From Candidatus Methanocomedens sp. (GTDB taxonomy: Archaea; Halobacteriota; Methanosarcinia; Methanosarcinales; Methanocomedenaceae), in NCBI GenBank assembly GCA_013374385.1, contig QBUR01000126.1:1-6350 (forward strand): DNA of 6,350 bases, in the 5' to 3' direction. Of this stretch, positions 1-6,185 are shown one piece after another. The position numbers and the translations under genes are program-made. The notes under the pieces were generated by a model. The model was not told the origin of the DNA and searched no databases. It saw only the letters and a program-made list of their open reading frames with translations. How positions within the stretch are numbered: the stretch's first letter is position 1; every line of letters starts with the position of its first letter.

Positions 1-1167
1 GATATGTTTATCGGGAGTTTATTGAACCTGGGGGTGGAGCCATCAAAGGTAATTGAAGCAATGGAGTCAGCAGCTGACGTTTCAGTAACACTGTCTGATG
101 CCAAAACAGGCCATATAATGGCGACCCGCGTGGACGTTGCCCAGCACTCCAGTACCAGATTGAAGTATCACCTGATGACAGAACAGATCCTTTCGGCAGG
201 ACTGCCCCGGGCCGTGATGGAAGATGCACTTGGTATTCTGGAACTGATGGGGCGTGCAGAATCCATTGTTCACGGCATACCGCTTGAAGAGTTACATATG
301 CATGAAATGGGGCAACAGGATGCTATTGCTGATGTTGTTGGCACTTCAGCTGCTTTTCATGCACTGGAGATGTCCGGGGCACAGATATTCTGTATGCCAA
401 TATCTGTGGGTGGCGGGTATGTGGATACCTCCCACGGCACACTACCGGTTCCTGCTCCTGCCACTCTCGCCGTGCTGAATAATTCAAAGTTGTTGTGGCG
501 TGGCGGGCCTGTGGAGCATGAACTGCTGACACCTACAGGGGCAGCCATCCTGGCGTATCTCACACAACGATATGGCACTACCTGTACAGTTTATCCACAA
601 ATGAAATCATCAGGCACTGGTTACGGGGCAGGTTCAAAAGATGTGGGCATGCTCAACATGCTGCGTACCGTAATGGGTGAACCAGACCCTGCCCTTGCCA
701 TCGACCATGTCGAGATGCTGGAGACTAATGTAGACGATGTGACCGGGGAAGTGCTGGGTTACCTGGTACAGGAATTGATGGATGAAGGTGCCCTGGATGT
801 GTCGGTGATACCTGCAACCATGAAGAAAGGACGCAGCGGTTCACTGATAAAGGTGGTCTGCAAGACTGGTGATTCCAACAGGCTGGCCCGCAGGATTATG
901 GTTGAGACCGGCAGTCTGGGTGTCAGATTGGTACCGGTCAGGCACAGGTTGACTGCCAGGCGTAACATAATCCAGGTGGATATAGATGTTGCAGGTAAGC
1001 CGTACAAGGTCAGGGTTAAGACGGCCTGTGACACAGAAGGGCACATCCTTGGTATATCAGCAGAGTTTGAAGACTGCAAGCAGGTGGCAAGCTCATCCGG
1101 AATCCAGGTGAAAGATATCATGCGCAGGGCAGAAGAGGTTGCAAGGCTGCAGTTGGAGTTTGAATAG
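1..1167 (+). CDS. larC: LarC, nickel-pincer cofactor nickel insertion protein (5' partial)
   Basis: LarC is a CTP-dependent nickel chelatase that inserts Ni into pyridinium-3,5-bisthiocarboxylate mononucleotide, the cofactor of LarA lactate racemase and related racemases/epimerases; it acts in the cytoplasm. The frame is open from base 1. The window opens with an Asp codon followed by MFIGSLL, matching the family's GISGDMFLGALL start, so roughly 15 codons including the true start lie outside. Counting from the Met at base 4, visible family motifs are LHMHEMGQQDA (about 97-107, with H98 and H100), VGGGYVDTSHGTLPVPAPAT, ELLTPTGAA, GYGAGSKD (206-213), ETNVDDVTGE (240-249) and MKKGRSG (273-279), then an ETGSLGVR stretch near the C-terminus. 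The LarC1-like and LarC2-like halves are in one frame, unlike Lactobacillus, where they are joined by programmed frameshifting. No larA, larB or larE is visible here. The identification is firm; the racemase served is unknown. Confidence 0.93.
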   Translation, partial: DMFIGSLLNLGVEPSKVIEAMESAADVSVTLSDAKTGHIMATRVDVAQHSSTRLKYHLMTEQILSAGLPRAVMEDALGILELMGRAESIVHGIPLEELHMHEMGQQDAIADVVGTSAAFHALEMSGAQIFCMPISVGGGYVDTSHGTLPVPAPATLAVLNNSKLLWRGGPVEHELLTPTGAAILAYLTQRYGTTCTVYPQMKSSGTGYGAGSKDVGMLNMLRTVMGEPDPALAIDHVEMLETNVDDVTGEVLGYLVQELMDEGALDVSVIPATMKKGRSGSLIKVVCKTGDSNRLARRIMVETGSLGVRLVPVRHRLTARRNIIQVDIDVAGKPYKVRVKTACDTEGHILGISAEFEDCKQVASSSGIQVKDIMRRAEEVARLQLEFE

Positions 1168-1170
1168 AAT

Positions 1171-1178
1171 TATTTAAC
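1171..1178 (+). promoter_or_regulatory. Possible TATA box for mfnA
   Basis: TATTTAAC in the 38-nt gap between the larC stop and the mfnA ATG. It lies about 25-30 nt upstream of the candidate start codons (GTG 1197, ATG 1206), the archaeal TATA-to-start-site distance. There is no Shine-Dalgarno sequence in front of either codon, so a leaderless or nearly leaderless mfnA transcript would fit. This is inference from one AT-rich octamer; co-transcription with larC is equally possible. Confidence 0.25.
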
Positions 1179-1205
1179 ACCTATATTGACGCTACTGTGC
1201 TTCAG

Positions 1206-2336
1206 ATGAAAGACAAGGGTGAAAGCGAGCAGGATATACTGGAGCTGCTTTCTGCTTACAGGGCGAGGGATATATCTTATGACAGGGTGCTCAGTGCCAT
1301 GTGTACTCACCCACATCCAATAGCGGTCAAGGCCCATGATATGTTCATGGAGGCAAATCTGGGTGATGCGGGGCTTTTTCCGGGAACGCAAGAGCTGGAA
1401 CATGAGGCTGTCGCCATGCTGGGTCGGATGCTGGGCGACTCCGGAGTGCATGGATATATCACCACGGGCGGCACCGAGTCCAATATACAGGCCATCCGTG
1501 CTGCCAGGAATTCAGGTATCAGCGATCATCCCAATATAGTGGTTTCCGAGTCAGCCCATTTTTCCTTTGATAAGATAGCTGACCTGCTCAGAGTGGACGT
1601 AAGGAAGGCAGAACTGGATGAGGAGTTCAAGGTGGACCCGGCATCCGTGGAAGCTCAAATAGACGAAAACACTGTGGCTCTGGTGGGTATAGCAGGTACC
1701 ACTGAGTTCGGGCAGATAGACCCAATCAGGGAATTGTCAGATATGGCGGTGGAGCGGGGTATTTTCCTGCATGTGGATGCGGCATTCGGGGCTTTTGTCA
1801 TACCTTTCCTTGATAAAACATACGATTTTGATTTCAGGCTGCCTGGGGTATCATCGATGACGTCTGACCCTCATAAGATGGGGTTGTGCACTATACCGGC
1901 AGGCGGATTGCTGTTCAGGGACCGCTCACACCTGCACGAACTGCGTACTCATACGCCGTACCTTACTATCGATACGCAGTACTCATTGAGCGGGACACGG
2001 AGTGGAGCAGTAGCGGCGGCCGCGTATGCTGTGATGCAGTATATGGGTATGGATGGATACCGTGATACTGTGAAGTATTGTATGAAACTGACCCGCCGGC
2101 TTGTTGAGCGGGTTAGGGAATTCGGTGTTGAGCCATTGATTGACCCTGTGATGAACGTGGTGGTGCTTGATGTGGGTGATACTATAAAGGTAAGGGAGAC
2201 ATTGGCACAAAAGGGATGGTATACTTCAATAACACGCAGTCCACTTGCACTGAGACTGGTAATTATGCCGCATCTTAGCGAAAAAAGGCTGGAAGAGTTC
2301 CTTGATGACCTTGAATTGGTTTGCAGGGAACTATAA
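1206..2336 (+). CDS. mfnA: L-tyrosine decarboxylase MfnA (methanofuran biosynthesis)
   Basis: MfnA is a PLP-dependent group II decarboxylase that converts L-tyrosine to tyramine, the first step toward the methanofuran side chain; some archaeal members also decarboxylate aspartate to beta-alanine for coenzyme A. Numbered from ATG 1206 (376 aa, normal for the family), the sequence shows SAMCTHPHP near the N-terminus, NLGDAGLFPGT, the PLP phosphate loop TTGGTES (86-92), SAHFSFDK with H118 expected to stack on the PLP ring, HVDAAFG with D191 contacting the pyridine nitrogen, and DPHKMG with the Schiff-base lysine K224. All catalytic residues are present. ATG 1206 is chosen because MKDKGESEQDI aligns with the start of Methanosarcina-type MfnA; an in-frame GTG at 1197 would add three residues, as in the M. 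jannaschii protein. Neither start has a clear Shine-Dalgarno site. The gene converges on tfs, with 27 nt between stops. Confidence 0.93.
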   Translation: MKDKGESEQDILELLSAYRARDISYDRVLSAMCTHPHPIAVKAHDMFMEANLGDAGLFPGTQELEHEAVAMLGRMLGDSGVHGYITTGGTESNIQAIRAARNSGISDHPNIVVSESAHFSFDKIADLLRVDVRKAELDEEFKVDPASVEAQIDENTVALVGIAGTTEFGQIDPIRELSDMAVERGIFLHVDAAFGAFVIPFLDKTYDFDFRLPGVSSMTSDPHKMGLCTIPAGGLLFRDRSHLHELRTHTPYLTIDTQYSLSGTRSGAVAAAAYAVMQYMGMDGYRDTVKYCMKLTRRLVERVREFGVEPLIDPVMNVVVLDVGDTIKVRETLAQKGWYTSITRSPLALRLVIMPHLSEKRLEEFLDDLELVCREL

Positions 2337-2363
2337 TAATACCAATAATATCAGTTGTAATTA

Positions 2364-2675
2364 TCAGTCGTATTCCCGCCAGGTCTTGCCACATTTGGTA
2401 CACCTGAAGAAACGAGTCTCACTTTCATCGGCTGACCTAAGCTGCCTCAACCACCAGTAGGCTTTGTCATTGCCGCATTCTTCACATTTGACTTTTGAGG
2501 TGGGCAGGCCTGCTGCTTCGCTGCCTTCAATAACTGTTACCTCGCGCTCCTTGAATTCTTTTTTTTCTACAACACTTGCGCGTTTTGTTTTATCTTTTTC
2601 AAAGCCGCATTTCTTGCACTTCATTTTGGTGCCTGACGGCATCAACATACTCTTGCATTGGGGACAAAATTCCAT
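2364..2675 (-). CDS. tfs: Transcription factor S (TFS), RNA polymerase cleavage factor
   Basis: TFS is the archaeal counterpart of eukaryotic TFIIS (and resembles RNA polymerase subunits such as Rpb9). It enters the RNA polymerase secondary channel and stimulates cleavage of backtracked transcripts. The 103-aa protein has the expected two zinc ribbons: an N-terminal one with C4, C7, C20 and C23, and a C-terminal one with C64, C67, C92 and C95. The catalytic acidic pair D83-E84 sits in the loop RSADESET of the C-terminal ribbon, so the protein should be cleavage-competent rather than an inhibitory paralogue. A charged linker (about 26-60, rich in Lys and Glu) joins the ribbons. The start ATG at 2675 is supported by a Shine-Dalgarno-like AGGAAG nine nt upstream and by the family-typical start MEFCPQC. 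The gene appears monocistronic. Confidence 0.93.
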   Translation of the reverse strand: MEFCPQCKSMLMPSGTKMKCKKCGFEKDKTKRASVVEKKEFKEREVTVIEGSEAAGLPTSKVKCEECGNDKAYWWLRQLRSADESETRFFRCTKCGKTWREYD

Positions 2676-2684
2676 ATTGTATTA

Positions 2685-2690
2685 CTTCCT
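2685..2690 (-). promoter_or_regulatory. Ribosome binding site of tfs
   Basis: The minus strand reads AGGAAG, 9 nt before the tfs ATG at 2675. It is a partial match to the archaeal GGAGGTGAT consensus with sensible spacing, and it supports this start. Confidence 0.5.
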
Positions 2691-2700
2691 GCTTTTATGG

Positions 2701-2726
2701 TTAAAATTGTATGTTTAAAATTGTAT
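2701..2726 (-). promoter_or_regulatory. tfs promoter region with 12-bp direct repeat
   Basis: On the plus strand TTAAAATTGTAT occurs twice, at 2701-2712 and 2715-2726, a 14-bp period. On the minus strand each copy reads ATACAATTTTAA, an AT-rich TATA-like element. If the distal copy (2715-2726) is the TATA box, transcription would begin near 2690-2695, leaving a short leader that still carries the AGGAAG site. The proximal copy would give an almost leaderless message. The repeat is seen directly; its promoter role is inferred. Confidence 0.4.
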
Positions 2727-2761
2727 AGTTATTCCAATGTCAAGACACTGCTTAAGCATTC

Positions 2762-2781
2762 CGCATGCCAATGCGTGGCAT
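2762..2781. other. Two mutually exclusive small hairpins
   Basis: CGCAT (2762-2766) pairs with ATGCG (2771-2775) around a 4-nt loop. The overlapping ATGCCA (2765-2770) pairs with TGGCAT (2776-2781) around a 5-nt loop. The two stems share bases, so only one can form at a time. The element lies between the diverging tfs and DUF1616-like ORF, about 25 nt before the latter. It could be a protein-binding operator, a leader structure or chance; no T-tract follows on either strand, so it is not an obvious terminator. Confidence 0.3.
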
Positions 2782-2805
2782 TATCATAATAATGTTTAAG
2801 TAGAT

Positions 2806-3114
2806 TTGAATATTATTACCCTTTCAATAATATTAGATAGAAAAACCATTCCTGGCGACATATTAGTAGTAATTATTTTGGTCATATTGACCGCATTTTT
2901 CATATTAATTCCACCTCTAGGTGATACATGGATTCATACTGTACTGGGTCTTCCCATGGTGCTGTTCACCAGCATGGCAGGACTTGCCATTGGCTGTTTG
3001 TTCCAGATGACCCGGAGCCTGCCGCTAATAGCCCTGACGCAAGGGCTGGTGAATGTGTTCCTGTTCGGGTTCATATCCATCTGGGGCCGGGGCTTGGGTT
3101 GTTTTAAGGAATGA
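2806..3114 (+). pseudogene. Degenerate or chimeric membrane protein: DUF1616-like N-terminus, CPBP-like C-terminus
   Basis: This open frame encodes about 102 residues with two to three hydrophobic segments. Residues 15-54 (IPGDILVV, then a long hydrophobic run, IPPLGDTWIHTVLGLPMVLF) match my memory of the first membrane segments of DUF1616 proteins, which are normally around 300 aa or longer and often sit in archaeal glycan loci. From about residue 57 the text changes: GLAIGCLFQMTRSLPLIALTQ followed by GLVNVFLFGF looks like the last two helices of a CPBP intramembrane protease, with Gln79 where the motif usually has a His. The EExxxR and FxxxH motifs of that family are absent. No ATG precedes the conserved start; only a TTG at 2806, with a stop at 2797 upstream. 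I read it as a remnant or deletion fusion. A small intact membrane protein of unknown function, or a short diverged DUF1616, is the alternative. Confidence 0.5.
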
Positions 3115-3122
3115 TTTAATAA
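3115..3122 (+). promoter_or_regulatory. Possible TATA box for the epimerase gene
   Basis: TTTAATAA directly after the stop of the DUF1616-like ORF. Its centre is about 35 nt from ATG 3154, giving a predicted start site near 3144 and a leader of roughly 10 nt. It matches the archaeal TTTAWA-type core only loosely. Confidence 0.3.
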
Positions 3123-3153
3123 TGATATCGCATTGCAATGGTTGGATAAGATG

Positions 3154-4050
3154 ATGAATATACTTGTTACAGGAGGGGCCGGATTTATAGGCTCGCATAT
3201 AGCTGAACATTTTTCGTTGGCAGGCCATGATGTAACCGTGCTTGACAACCTTTCAACCGGTTACCTGCACAATATACCGGACAATGCCAATATCACACTC
3301 ATCGAAGGGAACATCTGTGACCCGGAAGCAGTAGAAAAAGTTGTTTCCGAAAAGGATTATGTGTTCCATATGACTGCAATGGTATCAGTCCCACTGAGCT
3401 GCCAGCACCCGGAGGAAGCGTTTCGGATAAATACACTAGGTACGCTTAATGTGCTGCAGTCATCCCAGGCTGCGGGCGTGGAGAAGGTGGTCATTGCATC
3501 TTCGGCTGTGGTGTATGGCAATAACCCGGTCCAGCCCAAGCAGGAGGATATGCTGCCCGAGCCTGCATCACCTTATGCCATCTCAAAGCTGGATTGTGAG
3601 TACCTGGCCCGGATGTTCAACGATATGGGGCTTCGCACTACGTGCCTGCGGTATTTTAATGTGTACGGGCCGCGGCAGGACCCGGGCTCGGCTTATGCGG
3701 CAGCGATTCCCATCTTCATGTCCAGGGCGCAGGAGGGCGAGAACTTGGTGATATACGGGGATGGCGAGCAAACCCGGGATTTCGTGCATGTGTCTGATGT
3801 GGTGCGGGCCAATGTGGCTTCTATGGAACACGGAGACGGCGGGGTGTTCAATGTGGCTACGGGTCACAGTGTGAGCATCAATCAGCTGGCACGGACGGTG
3901 TTGGATATTACAGGAAGTGGGGCTGATATTGTGTACCAGCCCGAGAGAGCAGGGGATATTAAACATTCCAGGGCCGATGTGAGCAGGATATCTGGGTGGT
4001 GGCGAAGTGAGGTTGAGCTTGGGGACGGGCTGGGGAGTATTGTGCGTTAA
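3154..4050 (+). CDS. NAD-dependent nucleotide-sugar 4-epimerase (UDP-glucose/UDP-GlcNAc type)
   Basis: This is an extended short-chain dehydrogenase that inverts C4 of a UDP-sugar through a transient keto intermediate, supplying precursors for surface glycans or N-glycans. Counted from ATG 3154 (298 aa), it has the NAD-binding loop GGAGFIG (7-13), VLDNLSTGY after beta-2 for the adenine ribose, SSAVVYG with the catalytic Ser at 117, and the YxxxK pair Y141/K145. RYFNVYGPRQDPGSAYAA and IYGDGEQTRDFVHVSDV are typical of WbpP/GalE-like epimerases; substrate cannot be settled from motifs. ATG 3154 gives the canonical MNILVTGG start and has GGA seven nt upstream; ATG 3151 is an alternative. The C-terminus ends at ELGDGLGSIVR, several residues earlier than usual, where relatives continue with a TVEWF-like tail; a small end-frameshift is possible but should not remove catalytic parts. 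Confidence 0.88.
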   Translation: MNILVTGGAGFIGSHIAEHFSLAGHDVTVLDNLSTGYLHNIPDNANITLIEGNICDPEAVEKVVSEKDYVFHMTAMVSVPLSCQHPEEAFRINTLGTLNVLQSSQAAGVEKVVIASSAVVYGNNPVQPKQEDMLPEPASPYAISKLDCEYLARMFNDMGLRTTCLRYFNVYGPRQDPGSAYAAAIPIFMSRAQEGENLVIYGDGEQTRDFVHVSDVVRANVASMEHGDGGVFNVATGHSVSINQLARTVLDITGSGADIVYQPERAGDIKHSRADVSRISGWWRSEVELGDGLGSIVR

Positions 4051-4232
4051 GGAAGAAACTGCTGGCTGACACTTGCAGTTGAAGGTTTTAGGAAAATTGT
4101 CTAAATTTATTCGCGTTCATCTGTGGTTAATAAATCACGGAAATTTAAGAATCATGCAATAATTTTTGGATAAGCCCCGCCGCCCGGTTCCGTACCATAC
4201 ACCCGCCCCTCCCCAGGCAGGGAAACCCTAAC
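4051..4232. other. Convergent intergenic region with no gene seen
   Basis: This is 182 nt between the epimerase stop and the NIL-ferredoxin stop. No convincing reading frame is visible. The plus strand has a five-T run at 4163-4167 that could help end the epimerase transcript. AGGGAAACCCT (4219-4229) is a perfect 4-bp stem with a 3-nt loop just beyond the minus-strand stop, but no T-run follows it on that strand. TAAATTT (4102-4108) and AAATTTA (4141-4147) form an inverted pair flanking a stretch resembling dispersed intergenic repeats (see 4109-4130). The region changes abruptly from AT-rich to C-rich near 4174. Confidence 0.5.
4109..4130 (+). repeat. Possible fragment of a dispersed intergenic repeat
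   Basis: The stretch contains CGCGTTCATCTGTGGTTAA, which resembles a short sequence of the form CCGCGTTCATCTGCGGTTAA that I recall recurring between genes in many environmental bacterial and archaeal genomes. Only one copy is in this window, so its repeat status rests on recollection and cannot be shown here. Confidence 0.25.
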
Positions 4233-4619
4233 TCACTTATCAAGCTTCAGCGCAGCGTGTGGGCACATAGTCACGCACGCACCACATTGCACGCACTTGT
4301 CCACTTCCATCTGCACTGTCCAGTCGTCCTTAAAAGATATAACACCCGTAGGACAGACCGAGATGCACGCACCGCAGTTGATACACTCATCTTCGTCCTT
4401 TATTACAGGTTGTTCAAGAGGCGTGATGGTAGCACCGCGCTTCTTAAAAGCTGCCGTGACCGTATCATACCTGTCCGGATGTACATCAATTACCACTTCG
4501 CCACCACTGGGTTTCACATCGGCCCGGTCAATATTCAGCAGAGTCCCCGTTTCCAGTACCACTTCCGCAATCAGAGGTTTTGAGGTTATCTCCATGGTTT
4601 CATGTAATATGAACTTCAT
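4233..4619 (-). CDS. NIL-domain 2x[4Fe-4S] ferredoxin, homocysteine biosynthesis partner
   Basis: This 128-aa cytoplasmic iron-sulfur protein is the likely partner of the DUF39 protein encoded just upstream. In Methanosarcina acetivorans the equivalent pair (MA1821 and MA1822) is known to make homocysteine from aspartate semialdehyde and sulfide; the ferredoxin is thought to carry electrons or sulfur. Residues 1-74 form a NIL domain, a small fold also found at the end of methionine ABC-transporter ATPases. Residues 75-128 carry two complete cluster motifs, C79-C82-C85-C89-P and C109-C112-C115-C119-P. Met at 4619 is chosen because it has a strong AGGAGGT site six nt upstream and gives the family start MKFILHF-like MKFILHE; the open frame extends further upstream to 4778, but that part overlaps the DUF39 gene out of frame and is not protein-like. 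It starts 1 nt after the upstream stop, so translation is probably coupled. Confidence 0.92.
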   Translation of the reverse strand: MKFILHETMEITSKPLIAEVVLETGTLLNIDRADVKPSGGEVVIDVHPDRYDTVTAAFKKRGATITPLEQPVIKDEDECINCGACISVCPTGVISFKDDWTVQMEVDKCVQCGACVTMCPHAALKLDK

Positions 4620-4620
4620 C

Positions 4621-6123
4621 TTACGACCTCCTTGCCAGCAGTTTACTGATATCATCGCTGGTGATGATACCCACAACCTTGCTGTGCTTATTAAGCACTG
4701 GCATAGCACTGATATTGTACTGTTCCAGCTTGCACGCCGCCGTGTCAATAGGCTCTGAGGCATCAGCAGTGACCACATTACGGGTCATAATATCATCCAG
4801 TTTGTCCTGCTTGCTCTTTGCCACGGCCTTGGCAATGTCCCACGCCGTGATAATACCCACCAGTTTGTCTTCATCAGACACCACTGGCAGGTGGTTAAAG
4901 TTACCCTCCATGATAGCCTTGGCAGCATCTTTCACTGTCAGACCCTGCCTGATAGTAGTCACCCGCTTGGCCATAACATCGGCCACATTAGGCTGTTCGC
5001 CAATCTGTTTCATGGGTTTTACCACACCTGTATTGGGGAGTTTCTCAACTGGCAGAGTGGGATAGAACTCGCCCCTCTTTATCCAATCCTTCAACTCTCC
5101 GGCAATAGCCCTGGCATCATGGAAACTGGACATGGGTGAAGTGGTAACTTCTTTGCCGTTAATATCTATCATTCCTGACTTCAGCTCCTCGTAGGTAACC
5201 TGGCGCAAAACGGGTCTGCTCCTGCGCGCCACGCCGTAGTCCAGCACGTCAGTGGTAATGTCTGCATCAGTAATCGCAGTAGCCTGTGCAATGTCAGCAT
5301 TTAAGATAGGTATGGGTATGCCAATACCCACGTACAGCGACGAGCCATATCCATTAAATGTGGCACCCCTCACGTATTTCTTATCCATCTGCTTCATATC
5401 GCCCTGTACCATCAGGGTACCGAAATTATTAGTTGGGTCGTGCTGGGTGCCCTGTCCGGTCACGTATCCCTGGGCTCCGCAAAGGAAAATCCTGCTTCCC
5501 ACGCCAATAGTCTTGTACGTGGGGTCATTATATATTGGGGAGAGCACGCCCGCCGCTGAATAAGTCACATTGCCGCAATCGGGCAGCAGTGTTCCCATAT
5601 AGGTATGCAGGGTACGGTCCGAGCAGTTGCTCGCCGCATTGTACTTCTGGTAGCCGTTTCTGGGATTGAACATCGTTGCCTGGTTGATATCATCAATGGT
5701 CACTGAAGTATCGAGCAGCTTGCGGGGATAGCAGTCTGTACGATAGGCTGTTGCATGGATGTCAACAGATTTTCCAGCCACCAGGTCCTCGATGACATGG
5801 CCGCCGCCATATTCCATACCTCTGCTCTCACTGGGCTGGGTTGCCCCTATATACGCATCAATGGCGGCCAGGCCCGTGTAGGCCTCCACATCATTGAACC
5901 ATACCTTTTGCATCTTGATAGGAGGGTCGGAATGACCCAGATTAAGGAAAGCTCCCGAGGAACACATGGCTCCGAAGGTGCCAGTAGTAACTATATCCAC
6001 TTCACGGGCCGCACCATCGGCCCCAAGTTCTGCCACGATGCCCGGCATCTCCTCTGCCGTGACAACATGGACGCTGCCGTCAGCGATTTTTGCATTAATA
6101 TCCTGAATAGTCTTTTCGGACAT
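4621..6123 (-). CDS. Homocysteine biosynthesis protein, DUF39 (HcyBio) with two CBS domains
   Basis: This protein belongs to the COG1900/DUF39 family, needed in methanogens to convert aspartate semialdehyde plus sulfide to homocysteine, the precursor of methionine. The 500-aa chain has the catalytic DUF39 region at about 5-365 and a CBS pair at 380-434 and 442-498. Conserved cysteines include C54 (FGAMCSSGAF) and C131 (RTDCYPRK); as I recall, cysteines with these same numbers are essential in M. acetivorans MA1821, which supports the start. Other Cys are C167, C183 and C215. Both CBS units keep the TxxD ribose-binding motif (T426/D429 and T488/D491). The related M. jannaschii MJ0100 CBS pair binds S-adenosylmethionine and methylthioadenosine, so allosteric control by the methionine cycle is likely. 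ATG 6123 is chosen over ATG 6129 and GTG 6132 because GTGAT, complementary to the 16S tail, lies just before it. Confidence 0.93.
   Translation of the reverse strand: MSEKTIQDINAKIADGSVHVVTAEEMPGIVAELGADGAAREVDIVTTGTFGAMCSSGAFLNLGHSDPPIKMQKVWFNDVEAYTGLAAIDAYIGATQPSESRGMEYGGGHVIEDLVAGKSVDIHATAYRTDCYPRKLLDTSVTIDDINQATMFNPRNGYQKYNAASNCSDRTLHTYMGTLLPDCGNVTYSAAGVLSPIYNDPTYKTIGVGSRIFLCGAQGYVTGQGTQHDPTNNFGTLMVQGDMKQMDKKYVRGATFNGYGSSLYVGIGIPIPILNADIAQATAITDADITTDVLDYGVARRSRPVLRQVTYEELKSGMIDINGKEVTTSPMSSFHDARAIAGELKDWIKRGEFYPTLPVEKLPNTGVVKPMKQIGEQPNVADVMAKRVTTIRQGLTVKDAAKAIMEGNFNHLPVVSDEDKLVGIITAWDIAKAVAKSKQDKLDDIMTRNVVTADASEPIDTAACKLEQYNISAMPVLNKHSKVVGIITSDDISKLLARRS
4626..4632 (-). promoter_or_regulatory. 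Strong ribosome binding site inside the end of the DUF39-CBS gene
   Basis: The minus strand reads AGGAGGT, six nt before the ATG at 4619. These bases also encode the Arg-Arg near the end of the upstream protein (ARRS). The site decides the short start for the NIL-ferredoxin gene and suggests coupled translation of the two partners. Confidence 0.8.
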
Positions 6124-6128
6124 GATCA

Positions 6129-6133
6129 TCACA
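6129..6133 (-). promoter_or_regulatory. Ribosome binding site of the DUF39-CBS gene
   Basis: GTGAT on the minus strand, four nt before ATG 6123, matches the 3' half of the archaeal GGAGGTGAT consensus. It overlaps the alternative upstream start codons (GTG 6132, ATG 6129), arguing that those are not used. Confidence 0.45.
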
Positions 6134-6156
6134 CGAAGTGTAATAAAATTGTATGG

Positions 6157-6165
6157 TATATATTA
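6157..6165 (-). promoter_or_regulatory. TATA box of the homocysteine operon
   Basis: The minus strand reads TAATATATA, a good archaeal TATA box. Its centre (6161) predicts a start of transcription near 6136, leaving a leader of about 13 nt that includes the GTGAT site. No riboswitch-sized leader fits in that space, so regulation would be at the promoter or through the CBS domains. Confidence 0.55.
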
Positions 6166-6185
6166 CTTGTGGTTATACTACCGGT

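Noticed and set aside
759..1121. Minus-strand open frame of 120 codons
   Set aside because: It is the complement of the conserved larC C-terminal half; no motif and no start signals.
3583..3966. Minus-strand open frame of 127 codons
   Set aside because: It is antisense to the epimerase catalytic and substrate-binding region, so a shadow frame.
4219..4229. AGGGAAACCCT hairpin as a terminator for the homocysteine operon
   Set aside because: The stem is only 4 bp and no T-run follows on the minus strand, so it does not meet archaeal or bacterial terminator expectations.
4297..4758. Plus-strand open frame of 153 codons
   Set aside because: It is antisense to the ferredoxin and CBS coding regions; its composition follows the complement of their codons.
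4620..4778. N-terminal extension of the NIL-ferredoxin frame
   Set aside because: It overlaps the DUF39-CBS gene out of frame, is not protein-like, and the strong AGGAGGT site points to Met at 4619.
6124..6156. Riboswitch in the leader of the DUF39 operon
   Set aside because: The predicted leader is only about 13 nt, too short for any known SAM or related riboswitch.
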